Numbered from the stretch's first letter, positions 17,692 through 26,865 are shown. The stretch is 64,000 nt of DNA from Bradyrhizobium sp. BRP22 (GCF_020194175.1 NZ_JADYVX010000008.1:186001-250000); one strand, 5' to 3'. The notes: generated by a model not told the origin, from the sequence alone. A program made the numbers and translations.

Positions 17692-19932
17692 ATGAGTGCG
17701 ACCGAGCTCCCGACTGAAGACACGAGGGAGATGCTCCGGGATTCCCTGCGCGGGTTTCTCGGCCAGCAATGGCGCACGGACACGATGAACCGTGGCCCCT
17801 GTCCGGATGAGATCGCTGCCATCTGGGACAAGCTCGTAGGTCAGGGGGTTGCGTCGCTCGGCAGCGATCCGGGCATGGGAGGGCTGCGCGAGATTCTAGT
17901 GACGATGGCGGAGTTGGGCCGTGCCGCGTGTCCGGCGCCGATGTGGTCGGCCGCTCTCGCCAACCTCGCGCTCGCGGGGTCGCAGGCCGAGGCTTCGGTT
18001 GATCTCCTAAGCCGCCTGCATGCAGGCGCCGCACGCATCGCGTTTTCGCCTGGCGCGTTCGATCCGGGCCGCGCGACGGGTGCCATCGAGGTCACGAACG
18101 GCAGGGCGAGTGGGTTGCTTCGGTTCGTCGAGGCGGCCGGAAGCTGCTCACATTTGCTTGTGCCGCTAAGCCCATCGACGTTTGCGCTCGTTGCGATGGA
18201 TGCATCGGGCGTTCGTTGTGAACCAACGCGCGCGATGGGCGCGTGGGGATTTTACGAGGTTCGGCTGAACGCTGCGCCGGTCGACGTCATCGAAATCGAA
18301 GTCCGTGCCGTCGATGACCTGCTGCGCACAGGCAAGCTGGCACTGATGGCGCGCGCCTACGGCGCCGCGCGGCGCGCGTTCGAGCTGGCGGTCGACTATG
18401 CAAAGGAGCGCCGCCAATTCGGACAGCCGATCGGAAAGTTCCAGGCGATCCAGCACAAGCTTGCAAATTGTTTCATCCTGCTTGAAGGCGTGCGCCTGAT
18501 CGTCGACCATGCGGCCGAGCTGCACGATCGCAACGATCTCAATTGGCGATACTTTGCCGACTGCGCCGCGTCGTTCTCGGGAGAAGCCCTGCGGCGCGTT
18601 TCGCTCGAGACCCAGCATACATTCGGCGCAATCGGCTATGCCGAAGAGCACGAGGCGCCGCTGCACTTCAAACGCGTGCATCTGGATACGATCGCGCTAG
18701 GCGGTTCGGCGTATGCGAGGCTCGGCATAGCCTCGTTCCTGCTGGATGATGGCGGTGCGGAACTGCCGCAATACGATCTCGGTCCGGCCGGCAATGCGCT
18801 GCGCGAGCAGGTCAGGCAATGGCTGGAGGAAAACTGGTCGGGCGAGCGCAAGGCCGTTTTCGATGCGCGGCCGTTCGCCAAGCGCGAATTCGATGCCGAC
18901 TTCGCGCTTGATATCGGCAGGACAGGCTGGATTGGATTGGGGTGGCCGAAGCAGTTCGGTGGGCAGGCGCGCTCGCCGCTGGAGCAGATCGCCTTCATCG
19001 AAACCATGGAACGGAGCGAAGCGCCGCGGATTGGAGCGGCGATCCAAGCCAACGCCCTGATGATGTTCGGCACGCCGGAGCAGCAGAAAAAATATCTGCC
19101 GGAAATTCTCCGCGGCGAAGCCATGCATGGCATGGGCTACAGCGAACCTCAGGCGGGCTCCGATCTCGCCGCACTTCGCACCAGCGCCAAGCGCGACGAC
19201 GATCATTGGGTCATCAACGGCCAGAAGATCTGGACCACGACGTGGTGGGGCAAATACATGTTCCTGGCCGCGCGTACGGACAAGGACGCCAAACCGCCGC
19301 ATGCCGGCATCAGCATGTTCATCGTGCCGATGAGCGCGCCGGGCATCTCCATCCACCCGGCAACGACCATGTATGACGGCTCCTTTGCCAATATCTTCTA
19401 CGACAACGTCCGCATTCCCCACGACAATCTCGTCGGTGAGGTCAATGGCGGCTGGAAGGTGCTGACCGGCGCGCTCGCCTTCGAGCGCGGGCTCGTCGGC
19501 GGCGGCATCGTCCTGAAGGTCGCCCACGCCTTCGAGCAATTGCGCCGCCACATCATGGCGACGGAGAGCGATAGGCCGGCGCTCGCCAATGACCCGATCG
19601 TCCGCGACAGAATGGCCGTGCTCGCCTCCGAGATCGAGGTCGGCCGTCAGTTGATGATGCATTGCGCGGAACTGGCGGCTGATGCTGTCACTCCGCCGGA
19701 ATATGGCGCGATCAGCAAGGTGTTCTCCAGTGAGCTGATGGAGCGCTTCGGCGAAGCTGCGCTCGACATTCTGGGTACACGCGCCGCGCTTTCCGAGCAA
19801 ATGCCTGATGCAATCGACAACGGACGGTTTGAACAGAACCTGCGCCATTCGTTGATGTGGGTGATCAGCATCGGAACCAATGAAATCCAGCGCAACCTGA
19901 TTGCGCAGCGCGCGCTTGGATTGCCCAGATAG
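17692..19932 (+). CDS. Fused double acyl-CoA dehydrogenase
   Basis: A 746-residue protein holding two acyl-CoA dehydrogenase units. Residues 1 to about 355 are a short, divergent unit whose end is still recognisable (YAKERRQFGQPIGKFQAIQH, ETQHTFGAIGYAEEHEAPLH). Residues about 360-746 are a more typical unit ([61 protein letters not shown]). The layout resembles FadE34-type enzymes and the heteromeric FadE pairs of steroid side-chain degradation, where one half supplies FAD contacts and the other catalysis. It should oxidise a bulky or branched acyl-CoA made by the neighbouring CoA transferase. Confidence 0.9.
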   Translation: MSATELPTEDTREMLRDSLRGFLGQQWRTDTMNRGPCPDEIAAIWDKLVGQGVASLGSDPGMGGLREILVTMAELGRAACPAPMWSAALANLALAGSQAEASVDLLSRLHAGAARIAFSPGAFDPGRATGAIEVTNGRASGLLRFVEAAGSCSHLLVPLSPSTFALVAMDASGVRCEPTRAMGAWGFYEVRLNAAPVDVIEIEVRAVDDLLRTGKLALMARAYGAARRAFELAVDYAKERRQFGQPIGKFQAIQHKLANCFILLEGVRLIVDHAAELHDRNDLNWRYFADCAASFSGEALRRVSLETQHTFGAIGYAEEHEAPLHFKRVHLDTIALGGSAYARLGIASFLLDDGGAELPQYDLGPAGNALREQVRQWLEENWSGERKAVFDARPFAKREFDADFALDIGRTGWIGLGWPKQFGGQARSPLEQIAFIETMERSEAPRIGAAIQANALMMFGTPEQQKKYLPEILRGEAMHGMGYSEPQAGSDLAALRTSAKRDDDHWVINGQKIWTTTWWGKYMFLAARTDKDAKPPHAGISMFIVPMSAPGISIHPATTMYDGSFANIFYDNVRIPHDNLVGEVNGGWKVLTGALAFERGLVGGGIVLKVAHAFEQLRRHIMATESDRPALANDPIVRDRMAVLASEIEVGRQLMMHCAELAADAVTPPEYGAISKVFSSELMERFGEAALDILGTRAALSEQMPDAIDNGRFEQNLRHSLMWVISIGTNEIQRNLIAQRALGLPR

Positions 19933-19942
19933 GAGTAACCGC

Positions 19943-21124
19943 ATGCAGCAGCTCAAGACCGCTCCCCTCGATGGCGTCAGGGTGCTCGATTTCTCGATCA
20001 TGCTGGCCGGGCCCTATTGCGCGCGGCTGCTCGCCGATGTCGGTGCCGAGGTGATCAAGGTCGAGCCGCCGGAGGGAGACGACATGCGGCTGCGTGCGCC
20101 GCTGCGCGACGGCCACAGCGCCTATTTCGGCCAGCTCAATGCCGGAAAGCGAAGTCTCGCGCTTGACCTGAAGAACAGCGAGGCGATCGGCCTCGTCCAC
20201 AGGCTGGTCGAGCAGAGCGACATTGTCGTGGAGAACTTTCGTCCCGGTGTCATGGATCGACTGGGGCTCGGCTATGAGGCGCTGCGGCAAATCAATCCGC
20301 GCCTGATCTATTGCTCGATCTCCGGCTATGGCCAATCCGGTCCGGCGGCGGACCGTGCGGCCTATGCCATGATCGTTCACGCCGAAAGCGGCTTCGACCG
20401 TGCACTGATGCGCTACGCCGGCGATCGCGACCGTCCCGCCGCGGGTGCCGTCTTCGTTGCCGACTTGCTCGGAGGCATCTTCGGCTATTCGGCGATCCAG
20501 ACCGCGCTTGTGCAACGCTCGCGCACCGGGGAGGGGCAGCGTATCGATGTCGCGCTGATGGATTGCATGCTGAACCTGCTCGTCTACGAACTGCAGGAGG
20601 CGCAATTTCCGGTCCACGCGCCGCGCCCGACCTATGGTCCGGTGCGGGCCAGCGACGGCGATATCCTGATCGCGCCGGTGACGTCGCGCAACTTCACCGC
20701 CCTCTGCGAAGTGACCGGAGACCGCGGTTTGGCCGAGGATGCCCGCTTCAACACGGTGCCGGCGCGTGGCGCAAACTGGGGCGCAATGATGCAGCGCATC
20801 GAGAACTGGACGGAGCGCCACACCGTGCGCGAATGCATCGCAGCGCTCGATCGTGCTGGCGTTCCCTGCGCCGAATATCGCGATCCTCGTGCGGGGCTGA
20901 CTGACCCCCATCTTTTGCAGCGTGGCGCCTTTGCGACGATTGCGGATGGCGCAGGCGAGTTCTTTGGCGTCAATCCGCCCTGGAGAATGTCAGGCGCAGA
21001 ATCGTCGATGCGGCGCGAAGTGCCGGCGATCGGCGCGCACCGCGACGAGGTGCTGTCGCGGGCGCTCGGCCTGTCTTCCGGAGAAATCGCCAGCCTTGCG
21101 CGAGCGGGAGTGTTCGGAAAGTAG
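19943..21124 (+). CDS. Family III CoA transferase (CaiB/BaiF)
   Basis: A 393-residue CoA transferase. The N-terminus has the diagnostic LDGVRVLDFSIMLAGPYCARL and GAEVIKVEPPEGDD, followed by VVENFRPGVMDRLGLGYE and YCSISGYGQSGP; the likely catalytic Asp is in VFVADLLGGI. It transfers CoA between carboxylic acids without ATP. The ATG at 19943 is preceded by AGGAG and lies 10 bp after the fused acyl-CoA dehydrogenase, so it probably activates that enzyme's substrate. Confidence 0.92.
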   Translation: MQQLKTAPLDGVRVLDFSIMLAGPYCARLLADVGAEVIKVEPPEGDDMRLRAPLRDGHSAYFGQLNAGKRSLALDLKNSEAIGLVHRLVEQSDIVVENFRPGVMDRLGLGYEALRQINPRLIYCSISGYGQSGPAADRAAYAMIVHAESGFDRALMRYAGDRDRPAAGAVFVADLLGGIFGYSAIQTALVQRSRTGEGQRIDVALMDCMLNLLVYELQEAQFPVHAPRPTYGPVRASDGDILIAPVTSRNFTALCEVTGDRGLAEDARFNTVPARGANWGAMMQRIENWTERHTVRECIAALDRAGVPCAEYRDPRAGLTDPHLLQRGAFATIADGAGEFFGVNPPWRMSGAESSMRREVPAIGAHRDEVLSRALGLSSGEIASLARAGVFGK

Positions 21125-21135
21125 TTGGGTCTGCG

Positions 21136-21768
21136 TCAGGAGGATTGATCCTCCGATGACGCGGAAGAGTCCGTCGGCGCGGCCTTCGCGATCGCGAGCA
21201 TGCATTTGAGGAAATGCGCGCGATCTTCCTTGCGCAGGGGCGCCAGCATCAGATCCTGCAGTTCAGCGGCGGCCGGAACCACGCTCAAAAGGGCGGCCTC
21301 TCCCTTGGCCGTGATCTGAACCTGGACGGACCGCCGATCTTCCGCATTGTTCTTTCTCGAGATCAGCTTTCGCGCCGTCATTCTCTTGAGCATTTCGCTG
21401 AGCGTGTTCCGATCGCAACTGATGTGTTCCGCGAGGACCGATGGCGTGAGGGGACCGCGTTGATACAGCGCCATGAGCACGCCGAACTGCCGGGGCGTGA
21501 TGTCGCTTTGGAGCGTCACCTTCTGATAGAGGACGTCGTAGCGGGCCTCGAGCAGCCGAAGGAGAAAACCAATGCCGCCTTCGAGCTGCCAGTTGCGCGC
21601 GAGCTGCGCGGCCGAATCCGTCTTCATCGCCTTGTCGGCTGGCATGCCGTTGTCGACCTGAGCTGTAGTTCCATCTGGCGAAATCGCATAGCCGTTAGCA
21701 GCTTGGTGTTCCGTCCTCAACCCTTTTGGCTGGGTGCCGATCGAATCCGACACGCGCGAAGGCCGCAT
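21136..21768 (-). CDS. MarR family transcriptional regulator
   Basis: Up to 210 residues, with a MarR winged helix (ITPRQFGVLMALYQRGPLTP, SCDRNTLSEMLKRMTARKL, NAEDRRSVQVQITAKGEALL-like wing). The start is uncertain: ATG 21768 (used here, AGGG upstream) gives a disordered extension, while ATG 21645 would give a standard 169-residue protein. It is divergent from the HicB-like/Rieske oxygenase genes, with a 12-bp palindrome between them, and is the likely aromatic-acid-responsive repressor of that operon. Confidence 0.85.
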   Translation of the reverse strand: MRPSRVSDSIGTQPKGLRTEHQAANGYAISPDGTTAQVDNGMPADKAMKTDSAAQLARNWQLEGGIGFLLRLLEARYDVLYQKVTLQSDITPRQFGVLMALYQRGPLTPSVLAEHISCDRNTLSEMLKRMTARKLISRKNNAEDRRSVQVQITAKGEAALLSVVPAAAELQDLMLAPLRKEDRAHFLKCMLAIAKAAPTDSSASSEDQSS

Positions 21769-21797
21769 CGGCCCTTGCAAGATGAGAATCGATATAG

Positions 21798-21809
21798 TAC
21801 GTATACGTA
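21798..21809. promoter_or_regulatory. Palindrome TACGTATACGTA, candidate MarR operator
   Basis: A perfect 12-bp palindrome in the AT-rich gap between the MarR gene and the divergent oxygenase operon. MarR proteins typically bind such short dyads in divergent promoters; the assignment is inference from position. Confidence 0.5.
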
Positions 21810-21855
21810 ACAAATATTGACGCGAACGGATCAAGGTTCGTGCAGGGAGGATGAT

Positions 21856-22167
21856 TTGGATCTGCGCGAGTTTTTGTCGGTCCCTTATCTTCTGGAAGCT
21901 GAGGCCGTCGAAACCGAGCCGGGCAAGTGGCTCCTCCGGCTCGCTTATCCGGAGCTTCCCGGCTGCGTCGCGGAAGGGTTTGTCGTCGAGGACACCCTGA
22001 AGGAGCTCGAACGACGGCGGATCGAACAGATCGTGGGTCTGGTCGAGGCGGGCAAGGAGCCTCCCGTCCCGCGCAAGCCCCTTGCCGCATCCGATCCACT
22101 TTGGACCGCCCGTGATCTGGGCCTGTCACCCCGCATCGCTGCTCTCCTCGAGCGCGCAGCCAGATAG
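21856..22167 (+). CDS. HicB-like domain protein without a visible HicA partner
   Basis: A 103-residue protein from a TTG start with GGGAGG five bases upstream (a longer open frame begins at 21817). The segment WLLRLAYPELPGCVAEG followed by a helix with EDTLKELERRRIEQIVGLVEAG resembles the HicB antitoxin fold, which usually reads PDLPGC.(T/S)(E/Q)G. There is no HicA-sized toxin gene next to it and no C-terminal DNA-binding domain that I recognise. It lies 38 bp upstream of a Rieske oxygenase, presumably co-transcribed. Confidence 0.6.
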   Translation: MDLREFLSVPYLLEAEAVETEPGKWLLRLAYPELPGCVAEGFVVEDTLKELERRRIEQIVGLVEAGKEPPVPRKPLAASDPLWTARDLGLSPRIAALLERAAR

Positions 22168-22205
22168 CGCTCGGAACGAACTGTTGAATTGAACGGAGAA
22201 AGCTC

Positions 22206-23525
22206 ATGCTCTCGCACGAAGACAATGAAAGGCTGGTGAGGGTGGGTATGGGCACGCCCCTTGGCGAGCTGTTCCGGCTGTACTGGATTCCCTTTCTGCC
22301 GTCAGCCGATCTCGTCAATGATGGCCAGCCCAAGCGCATCCGGCTATTGGGAGAAGATCTGGTGGCCTTTCGCGATAGCGAGGGTCGCGTCGGATTGGTC
22401 GATCATGCATGCCCGCATCGCGGTGCGCCGCTGATCTTCGGCCGCAACGAAGATTGCGGATTGCGATGCGTCTATCACGGCTGGAAGTTCGACGTGACAG
22501 GCGCGGCGACGGATATGCCGGCGGAGCCGGCGCGCAGCCGTCTGAAAGAGCGCGTCCGGATCAAGGCCTATCCATGCCGGGAGCGCAACGGGATGCTTTG
22601 GACCTACATGGGTCCCGATGCCGCCAATCCGCCGCCGCTTCCGAACCTGGAATGGAACCTGGTGCCGCCAGAGCAGGTGCACATCTCCGTGCGGGTTCAG
22701 GAATGCAACTGGCTGCAGGCGGTCGAAGGCGAGATCGATTCCGCTCACGCGCCGTTGCTTCATGGTCGGCTCGATTCGCAGGGCACCACAAATGCGTGGA
22801 TTCAGAAGCGCGATCTTCGTCCGACGTTCGAATGCATCAAGCAGGATTTCGGGATGAGTATCGCCGCCCGGCGGAACTATGACGAGAACACGCTGTATTG
22901 GCGCGTCAATCAGTTCATTCTGCCGTTCTATACGCTGGTTCCGCCGCTGTCGCCGTTTCCGGATCTGAGCGGGCACGCCTGGGTGCCGATCGATGACGAG
23001 AACACGCTCTGCATCATGTTCTCGTATCATCCCTCGCAGCCCCTGTTGCCGAAGATCCGGCAGATCTTCGAGGAAGGGCACAATGGCCGCGAGAGCGGGC
23101 ACGCCAGCCGCCATTCGCTGGTCCAGCACCCCGTGACCGTTCCCTACGCGGGGTACTGGACGAAATTCAATCCGCAAAACGGGTTTCAATTCGACTACGG
23201 CACGCAGCAGACCACCTGGTTCTCGGGACTGCCGGGCCTGTGGGTGCAGGATGGCGCATGCCAGAGCGGCGTTTCGCCGATCTTCGATCGCACCAAGGAG
23301 AATCTTTGCTCCAGCGACACCGGCATTGCGATGACCCGCCGGTTGTTGCTCGAGGCCTTGGGTGCCTACCGCGATCACGGCAACCGGCCGAAGGGCGTGA
23401 CCGACCCGGACGTGTTCATGGTGCGCGCCGTGTCGCTGCAACTGCCGCCGGAGGACTCGTGGGTCGATGTTGGCGCGCCTTTCATGCGCGCACAGCTCGG
23501 CGCCGATTTCGGATACAAGCTGTGA
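22206..23525 (+). CDS. Rieske non-heme iron oxygenase, phthalate-dioxygenase-like
   Basis: A 439-residue single-subunit oxygenase. The Rieske motif is CPHRGAP near residue 62 and CVYHGWKFD near residue 85; the iron triad is seen in EGEIDSAHAPLLHG. The GTPLGELFRLYWIP N-terminus and the long C-terminal region after the iron site are typical of the phthalate 4,5-dioxygenase / vanillate-type group, which works with an FMN/[2Fe-2S] reductase rather than a separate ferredoxin. That reductase is the next gene. It probably hydroxylates or demethylates an aromatic acid. Confidence 0.92.
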   Translation: MLSHEDNERLVRVGMGTPLGELFRLYWIPFLPSADLVNDGQPKRIRLLGEDLVAFRDSEGRVGLVDHACPHRGAPLIFGRNEDCGLRCVYHGWKFDVTGAATDMPAEPARSRLKERVRIKAYPCRERNGMLWTYMGPDAANPPPLPNLEWNLVPPEQVHISVRVQECNWLQAVEGEIDSAHAPLLHGRLDSQGTTNAWIQKRDLRPTFECIKQDFGMSIAARRNYDENTLYWRVNQFILPFYTLVPPLSPFPDLSGHAWVPIDDENTLCIMFSYHPSQPLLPKIRQIFEEGHNGRESGHASRHSLVQHPVTVPYAGYWTKFNPQNGFQFDYGTQQTTWFSGLPGLWVQDGACQSGVSPIFDRTKENLCSSDTGIAMTRRLLLEALGAYRDHGNRPKGVTDPDVFMVRAVSLQLPPEDSWVDVGAPFMRAQLGADFGYKL

Positions 23526-23579
23526 ACTCGTCCGCTCGCATCAAGCGCAATCATCGCGCATGCGGAGGAGACGGCGCTC

Positions 23580-24542
23580 ATGGCTGAGAGCACCACGCAG
23601 GTCCGCGTCAAACGGATCAGCTACGAGGCCGAAAGCATCAATTCATACGAATTGGTCGCTCCCGGAGGCGGTGATCTCGCTCCTTTCACGGCCGGCTGTC
23701 ACATCGATCTGCATCTGCCGAATGGAATGATCCGCAGCTACTCGCTCGTGAACGACCAGAGCGAACGGAAGCGCTATGTCATTGCGGTGAACAGGGACGC
23801 TGAAGGTCGAGGCGGTTCCAGGCTGATCCATGACACGGTGCGGGTCGGAGACATCATGACGATCTCGCATCCCAGGAACAACTTTGTCCTTCAGGAGAAT
23901 GCAGCGCATTCGGTGCTGATCGCGGGCGGAATCGGTATCACGCCGCTGCTTGCGATGGTTCGCCGCCTCGAGGGACTCGGTCGCTCCTGGGAGCTCTTTT
24001 ACGCGACGAGGACACGTTTCGCTGCGGCGTTCCTCGACGAGCTGCATGCGCTTCGGCGCGATGTTCATCAAAACCTGCATGTGACCTTTGACCACGCGCC
24101 GCTCGGCCGCAAGCTCGACCTTGCGGCGATCGTCGAGGGCGCCTCTGCGGAAGCGCATCTGTATTGCTGCGGTCCGGTGTCGATGCTCGAAGCATTCGAG
24201 GCGGCGACGACGGGGCGGCCCACTGATCAGGTACACGTCGAATATTTCAAGGCAAAGGAAAAGCAGGCCACCGACGGTGGGTTTGAAGTGAGGCTTGCGC
24301 GTAGCGCTCGAACGATAGCGGTCGAACCGGGCAAGACGATCCTGAGCGCGCTGTTGGATGCGGGAATAACCGCGAACTACGCTTGTGCTGAAGGTGTCTG
24401 TGGCACCTGCGAGACCCGGGTCATCGAAGGAGTTCCGGATCACCGCGATCAATTTCTCAGCAAGGAAGAACGAGCAGCAAACAAGACAGTGATGATCTGC
24501 TGCTCGGGTTCGAAATCGCCGACGCTCGTCCTGGACATCTGA
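23580..24542 (+). CDS. Phthalate-dioxygenase-reductase-type oxidoreductase (PDR/VanB)
   Basis: A 320-residue protein with three domains in the PDR order: FMN domain (MIRSYSLVNDQ), NAD domain (LIAGGIGITPLLAM, YCCGPVSML) and a C-terminal plant-type [2Fe-2S] domain with CAEGVCGTCETR and a later Cys in ICCSGS. It passes electrons from NADH to the Rieske oxygenase encoded 54 bp upstream. Confidence 0.94.
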   Translation: MAESTTQVRVKRISYEAESINSYELVAPGGGDLAPFTAGCHIDLHLPNGMIRSYSLVNDQSERKRYVIAVNRDAEGRGGSRLIHDTVRVGDIMTISHPRNNFVLQENAAHSVLIAGGIGITPLLAMVRRLEGLGRSWELFYATRTRFAAAFLDELHALRRDVHQNLHVTFDHAPLGRKLDLAAIVEGASAEAHLYCCGPVSMLEAFEAATTGRPTDQVHVEYFKAKEKQATDGGFEVRLARSARTIAVEPGKTILSALLDAGITANYACAEGVCGTCETRVIEGVPDHRDQFLSKEERAANKTVMICCSGSKSPTLVLDI

Positions 24543-24575
24543 ACGGATCCGAACGACAACGGATGGGGAGGAAAG

Positions 24576-25868
24576 ATGCTGGATCAGCTAGAAGCGGAAT
24601 TTCCGGAACATGCGCCGCGTCCGTCCGATGCACCAAAAGCCCTGGACGGAATCCGCGTCGTCGATTTCTCGCATTTTATTGCGGGACCGCTCGCCACGAT
24701 GATCCTGGCCGACATGGGCGCGGAGGTCATCAAGATCGAGGCGCCCGAGACGGGAGACGATCTCCGCCGCTATCCGCCTGTGCATCCCGAGCTCAGGCAT
24801 GGCGCTCCGTTTCTCTGGACCAACCGCAACAAGCGTAGCGTTGCGATCGATCTGAAGTCGGCAGGGGGCCTGAACATCGTACGCGAATTGATCGCCAAGG
24901 CGGATGTGGTCGTCGAGAATTTCTCGACCGGGGTCATGAAGCGATTGGGGCTCGACTACGACAGTTGCCGAACGATCAAGCCGGACATCATCTATTGTTC
25001 GGTATCGGCCTATGGCCGCGACGGTACATCCGCTGACAGGCTCGGTTTCGATCCGATCGTGCAGGTCGAAAGCGGGTTTGTTTCCATGAACGGCTATGCC
25101 GATCGCGAAGGCGTGCGTGCGTTGTCGCCGGTCATGGATATCAGCACCGCGATGATGGCGTCCAACGCGATACTCGGCGCCATGGTTGCATGCGCGCGGA
25201 GCGGCGTCGGGCAGGCGATCGAGGTTTCGCTGTTCGACAATGCGGTGTTGATGACCGGCTACGCGACGCTGCAACACCTATTCAGCGGCGCGGATCCTCA
25301 GCGGCATGGCAACACGTCTCCCGACACTTGCCCGTCGGGCGTGTTTCAGGCGCAGGATCGCTCCTTCTATATCAACTGCGGTAACGACAAGATCTTTCAA
25401 CGATTGATGTCGCAAGTGATTGGTCGCCCCGATCTGGCTTCGGCCGAGGTCTATGCAACCGGACCCGATCGCATCCGCCGGCGCGATGAATTGTTCGCGA
25501 TCCTTGGCGAGGCCTTCGCCCAGCAGCCCTGGCCGTATTGGCAATCGCGGATGCGTGCAGCGGGCGTGCCCTGCGGGCAGGTGCGCAGCGTCGGGGAAGC
25601 CATTCGCTCTCCGGAAGCGAGAGAACGTGCGATCGTGACGCGCATCCCGCATCCAACGGTTGGGTGGGTTCCGAACGTAAGGCTGCCAATCCGATATTCG
25701 CGCACTCCGGTCGCGGATCCTATTGCCGCACCGGCCGTGGGGCAGCACACCGAGGAGGTGCTGCGCGAGGTGCTTGGCTATGACGAAGCCCGCTTCGCAC
25801 GTCTTGCCGAAACGGGAGCCCTGGGCGATCATCGCCGGCAGCAGTCGGCGGAAAAGAAGCAGACATAA
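24576..25868 (+). CDS. Family III CoA transferase (CaiB/BaiF), second copy
   Basis: A 430-residue protein with LDGIRVVDFSHFIAGPLATM, GAEVIKIEAPETGDD, VVENFSTGVMKRLGLDY and YCSVSAYGRDG; the catalytic Asp is probably in SPVMDISTAM. Compared with the copy at 19943 it has a short N-terminal extension and a charged C-terminal tail. It follows the reductase by 33 bp, so the operon can activate an aromatic acid to CoA as well as oxygenate it. Its end abuts a decayed thiolase gene. Confidence 0.9.
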   Translation: MLDQLEAEFPEHAPRPSDAPKALDGIRVVDFSHFIAGPLATMILADMGAEVIKIEAPETGDDLRRYPPVHPELRHGAPFLWTNRNKRSVAIDLKSAGGLNIVRELIAKADVVVENFSTGVMKRLGLDYDSCRTIKPDIIYCSVSAYGRDGTSADRLGFDPIVQVESGFVSMNGYADREGVRALSPVMDISTAMMASNAILGAMVACARSGVGQAIEVSLFDNAVLMTGYATLQHLFSGADPQRHGNTSPDTCPSGVFQAQDRSFYINCGNDKIFQRLMSQVIGRPDLASAEVYATGPDRIRRRDELFAILGEAFAQQPWPYWQSRMRAAGVPCGQVRSVGEAIRSPEARERAIVTRIPHPTVGWVPNVRLPIRYSRTPVADPIAAPAVGQHTEEVLREVLGYDEARFARLAETGALGDHRRQQSAEKKQT

Positions 25869-25901
25869 TGGGGGCGCACCGATCGCACGCTCAGACGTCG
25901 C

Positions 25902-26201
25902 GTGGCCGTCGTCGGGATTGGCGAGACAACGTATTATCGGCACGGGGCTTCGCCGGATGCCGAATTCAAGCTCGCGCTGAAGGCGATCCTGGCGGCCTGC
26001 GATGACGCCGGGCTCGATCCGCGCGACATCGACGGCTTCGCCTCCTACAGCGGCGATTAGGCCGGCAGCGTTCGCATGGTCGGCCACCTACTCGGTGATC
26101 CCCTGCAGACGGTCTCGATCGGAGCCGAGGTCGAGGGCGTGTTCGAGCACCATTCCGATTCCGATCCGCCATACTCGTTGCTGCACTGGCAGGCGGTCTA
26201 A
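25902..26201 (+). pseudogene. Thiolase-family (acetyl-CoA acetyltransferase-like) N-terminal remnant
   Basis: Reading from GTG 25902 gives VAVVGIGETTYYRHGASPD, then LALKAILAACDDAGLDPRDI and DGFASYSGD, the N-terminus of SCP-x-like thiolases, before a TAG at 26058. The same frame continues with a plausible next segment (GSVRMVGHLLGDPL) to a TAA at 26199 and then loses resemblance. About 300 residues, including the catalytic Cys and His regions, are absent. It lies 33 bp after the CoA transferase and was presumably once part of that operon. Confidence 0.7.
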
Positions 26202-26404
26202 CGCAATCAGATCGCAATTGATGTGTCTGCAGATCCGCATCGCTCCCGGAGCCTGTTGCAACCATCTCCAGCAGCCGTTCGATTGCTCGCGGTTCAAGTG
26301 ACCGAACTGCCGTTCCGGAGGCTTTGCATTCGATAAAGCCGCAAGCGTTTCATCTCCTCGAGATGGACCGATCTAATCGGCGCGGCCAAGAGGCTAGTGA
26401 CAGC
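26202..26404. other. Intergenic decayed stretch
   Basis: No gene, promoter or repeat could be supported here. Short open frames on both strands show no family resemblance. It lies between the thiolase and aldolase remnants. Confidence 0.4.
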
Positions 26405-26690
26405 CGGTTAGTGCCGACATGGTCGCTTCGGTGATCGTGCTCTACGCTTCGGCGATCGCGTCACCGAGCCATGATGCCGGGATGCTTCACAAAGATGATG
26501 TCGGCGCATCCGATGGAATCTGTGATGCGATCACCCTCTGTCGGGGGCCAGCCATTATGGTCGCAGTCCACAGCGGTTCGACTGTAGAACTTCAATGCGG
26601 TCTAGCCGGCAAACAGCAGCCGTTCACCGTCGAGGATGCAGGACGGTCGCGCTTTGGGCAAATGAACCAGGTCGATCGATCATCATCCTT
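26405..26690 (-). pseudogene. Class II aldolase/adducin-family fragment, degraded
   Basis: On the minus strand one frame reads RPSCILDGERLLFAG, stop (26617-26615), TALKFYSRTAVDCDHNGW, EGDRITDSIGCADIIF, VKHPGIMAR, then a frameshift into GDAIAEA followed by a stop. This order (ALKFY.R.A.D.D.NG, EGDRI, KH.G.M, GDAIAEA) matches my recollection of class II aldolase/adducin proteins, including the H.G metal-site segment. Two stops and a frameshift make it non-functional. Both ends are missing. Confidence 0.6.
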
Positions 26691-26694
26691 TCGT

Positions 26695-26712
26695 GTTGAC
26701 TAGATAGTTAAC
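26695..26712. promoter_or_regulatory. Copy 1 of the 18-bp palindrome (GTTGACTAGATAGTTAAC)
   Basis: One of five copies of a GTTRACTANNTAGTYAAC dyad between 26.7 and 37.4 kb. It lies 153 bp upstream of the cupin start, the only gene it can serve. Likely operator for the TetR protein at 35909-36592. Confidence 0.7.
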
Positions 26713-26865
26713 TGGAAATAGGCTCTCAGTCAGCGCGCCGATAGGCATTTGCCTGCGACACGGCGCCAATCTGTGGTGAGGGGGCTTCGGAGTTTCGGGC
26801 ACGTTGAAGATTTCGCGCCCCTCAGGCCTCGCCTTCACCACAACCGAGGACAACAGGAGAACTGC

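Noticed and set aside
21856-22167. A HicAB toxin-antitoxin pair
   Set aside because: Only a HicB-like domain is seen; no small HicA-type basic protein lies on either side.
22344-23441. A 365-codon minus-strand frame over the phthalate-dioxygenase-like gene
   Set aside because: It is antisense to a well-supported Rieske oxygenase and has no recognisable motif.
26419-26703. A 94-codon plus-strand ORF in the decayed region
   Set aside because: The opposite strand reads as class II aldolase remnants, and this frame has no start signal or family resemblance.
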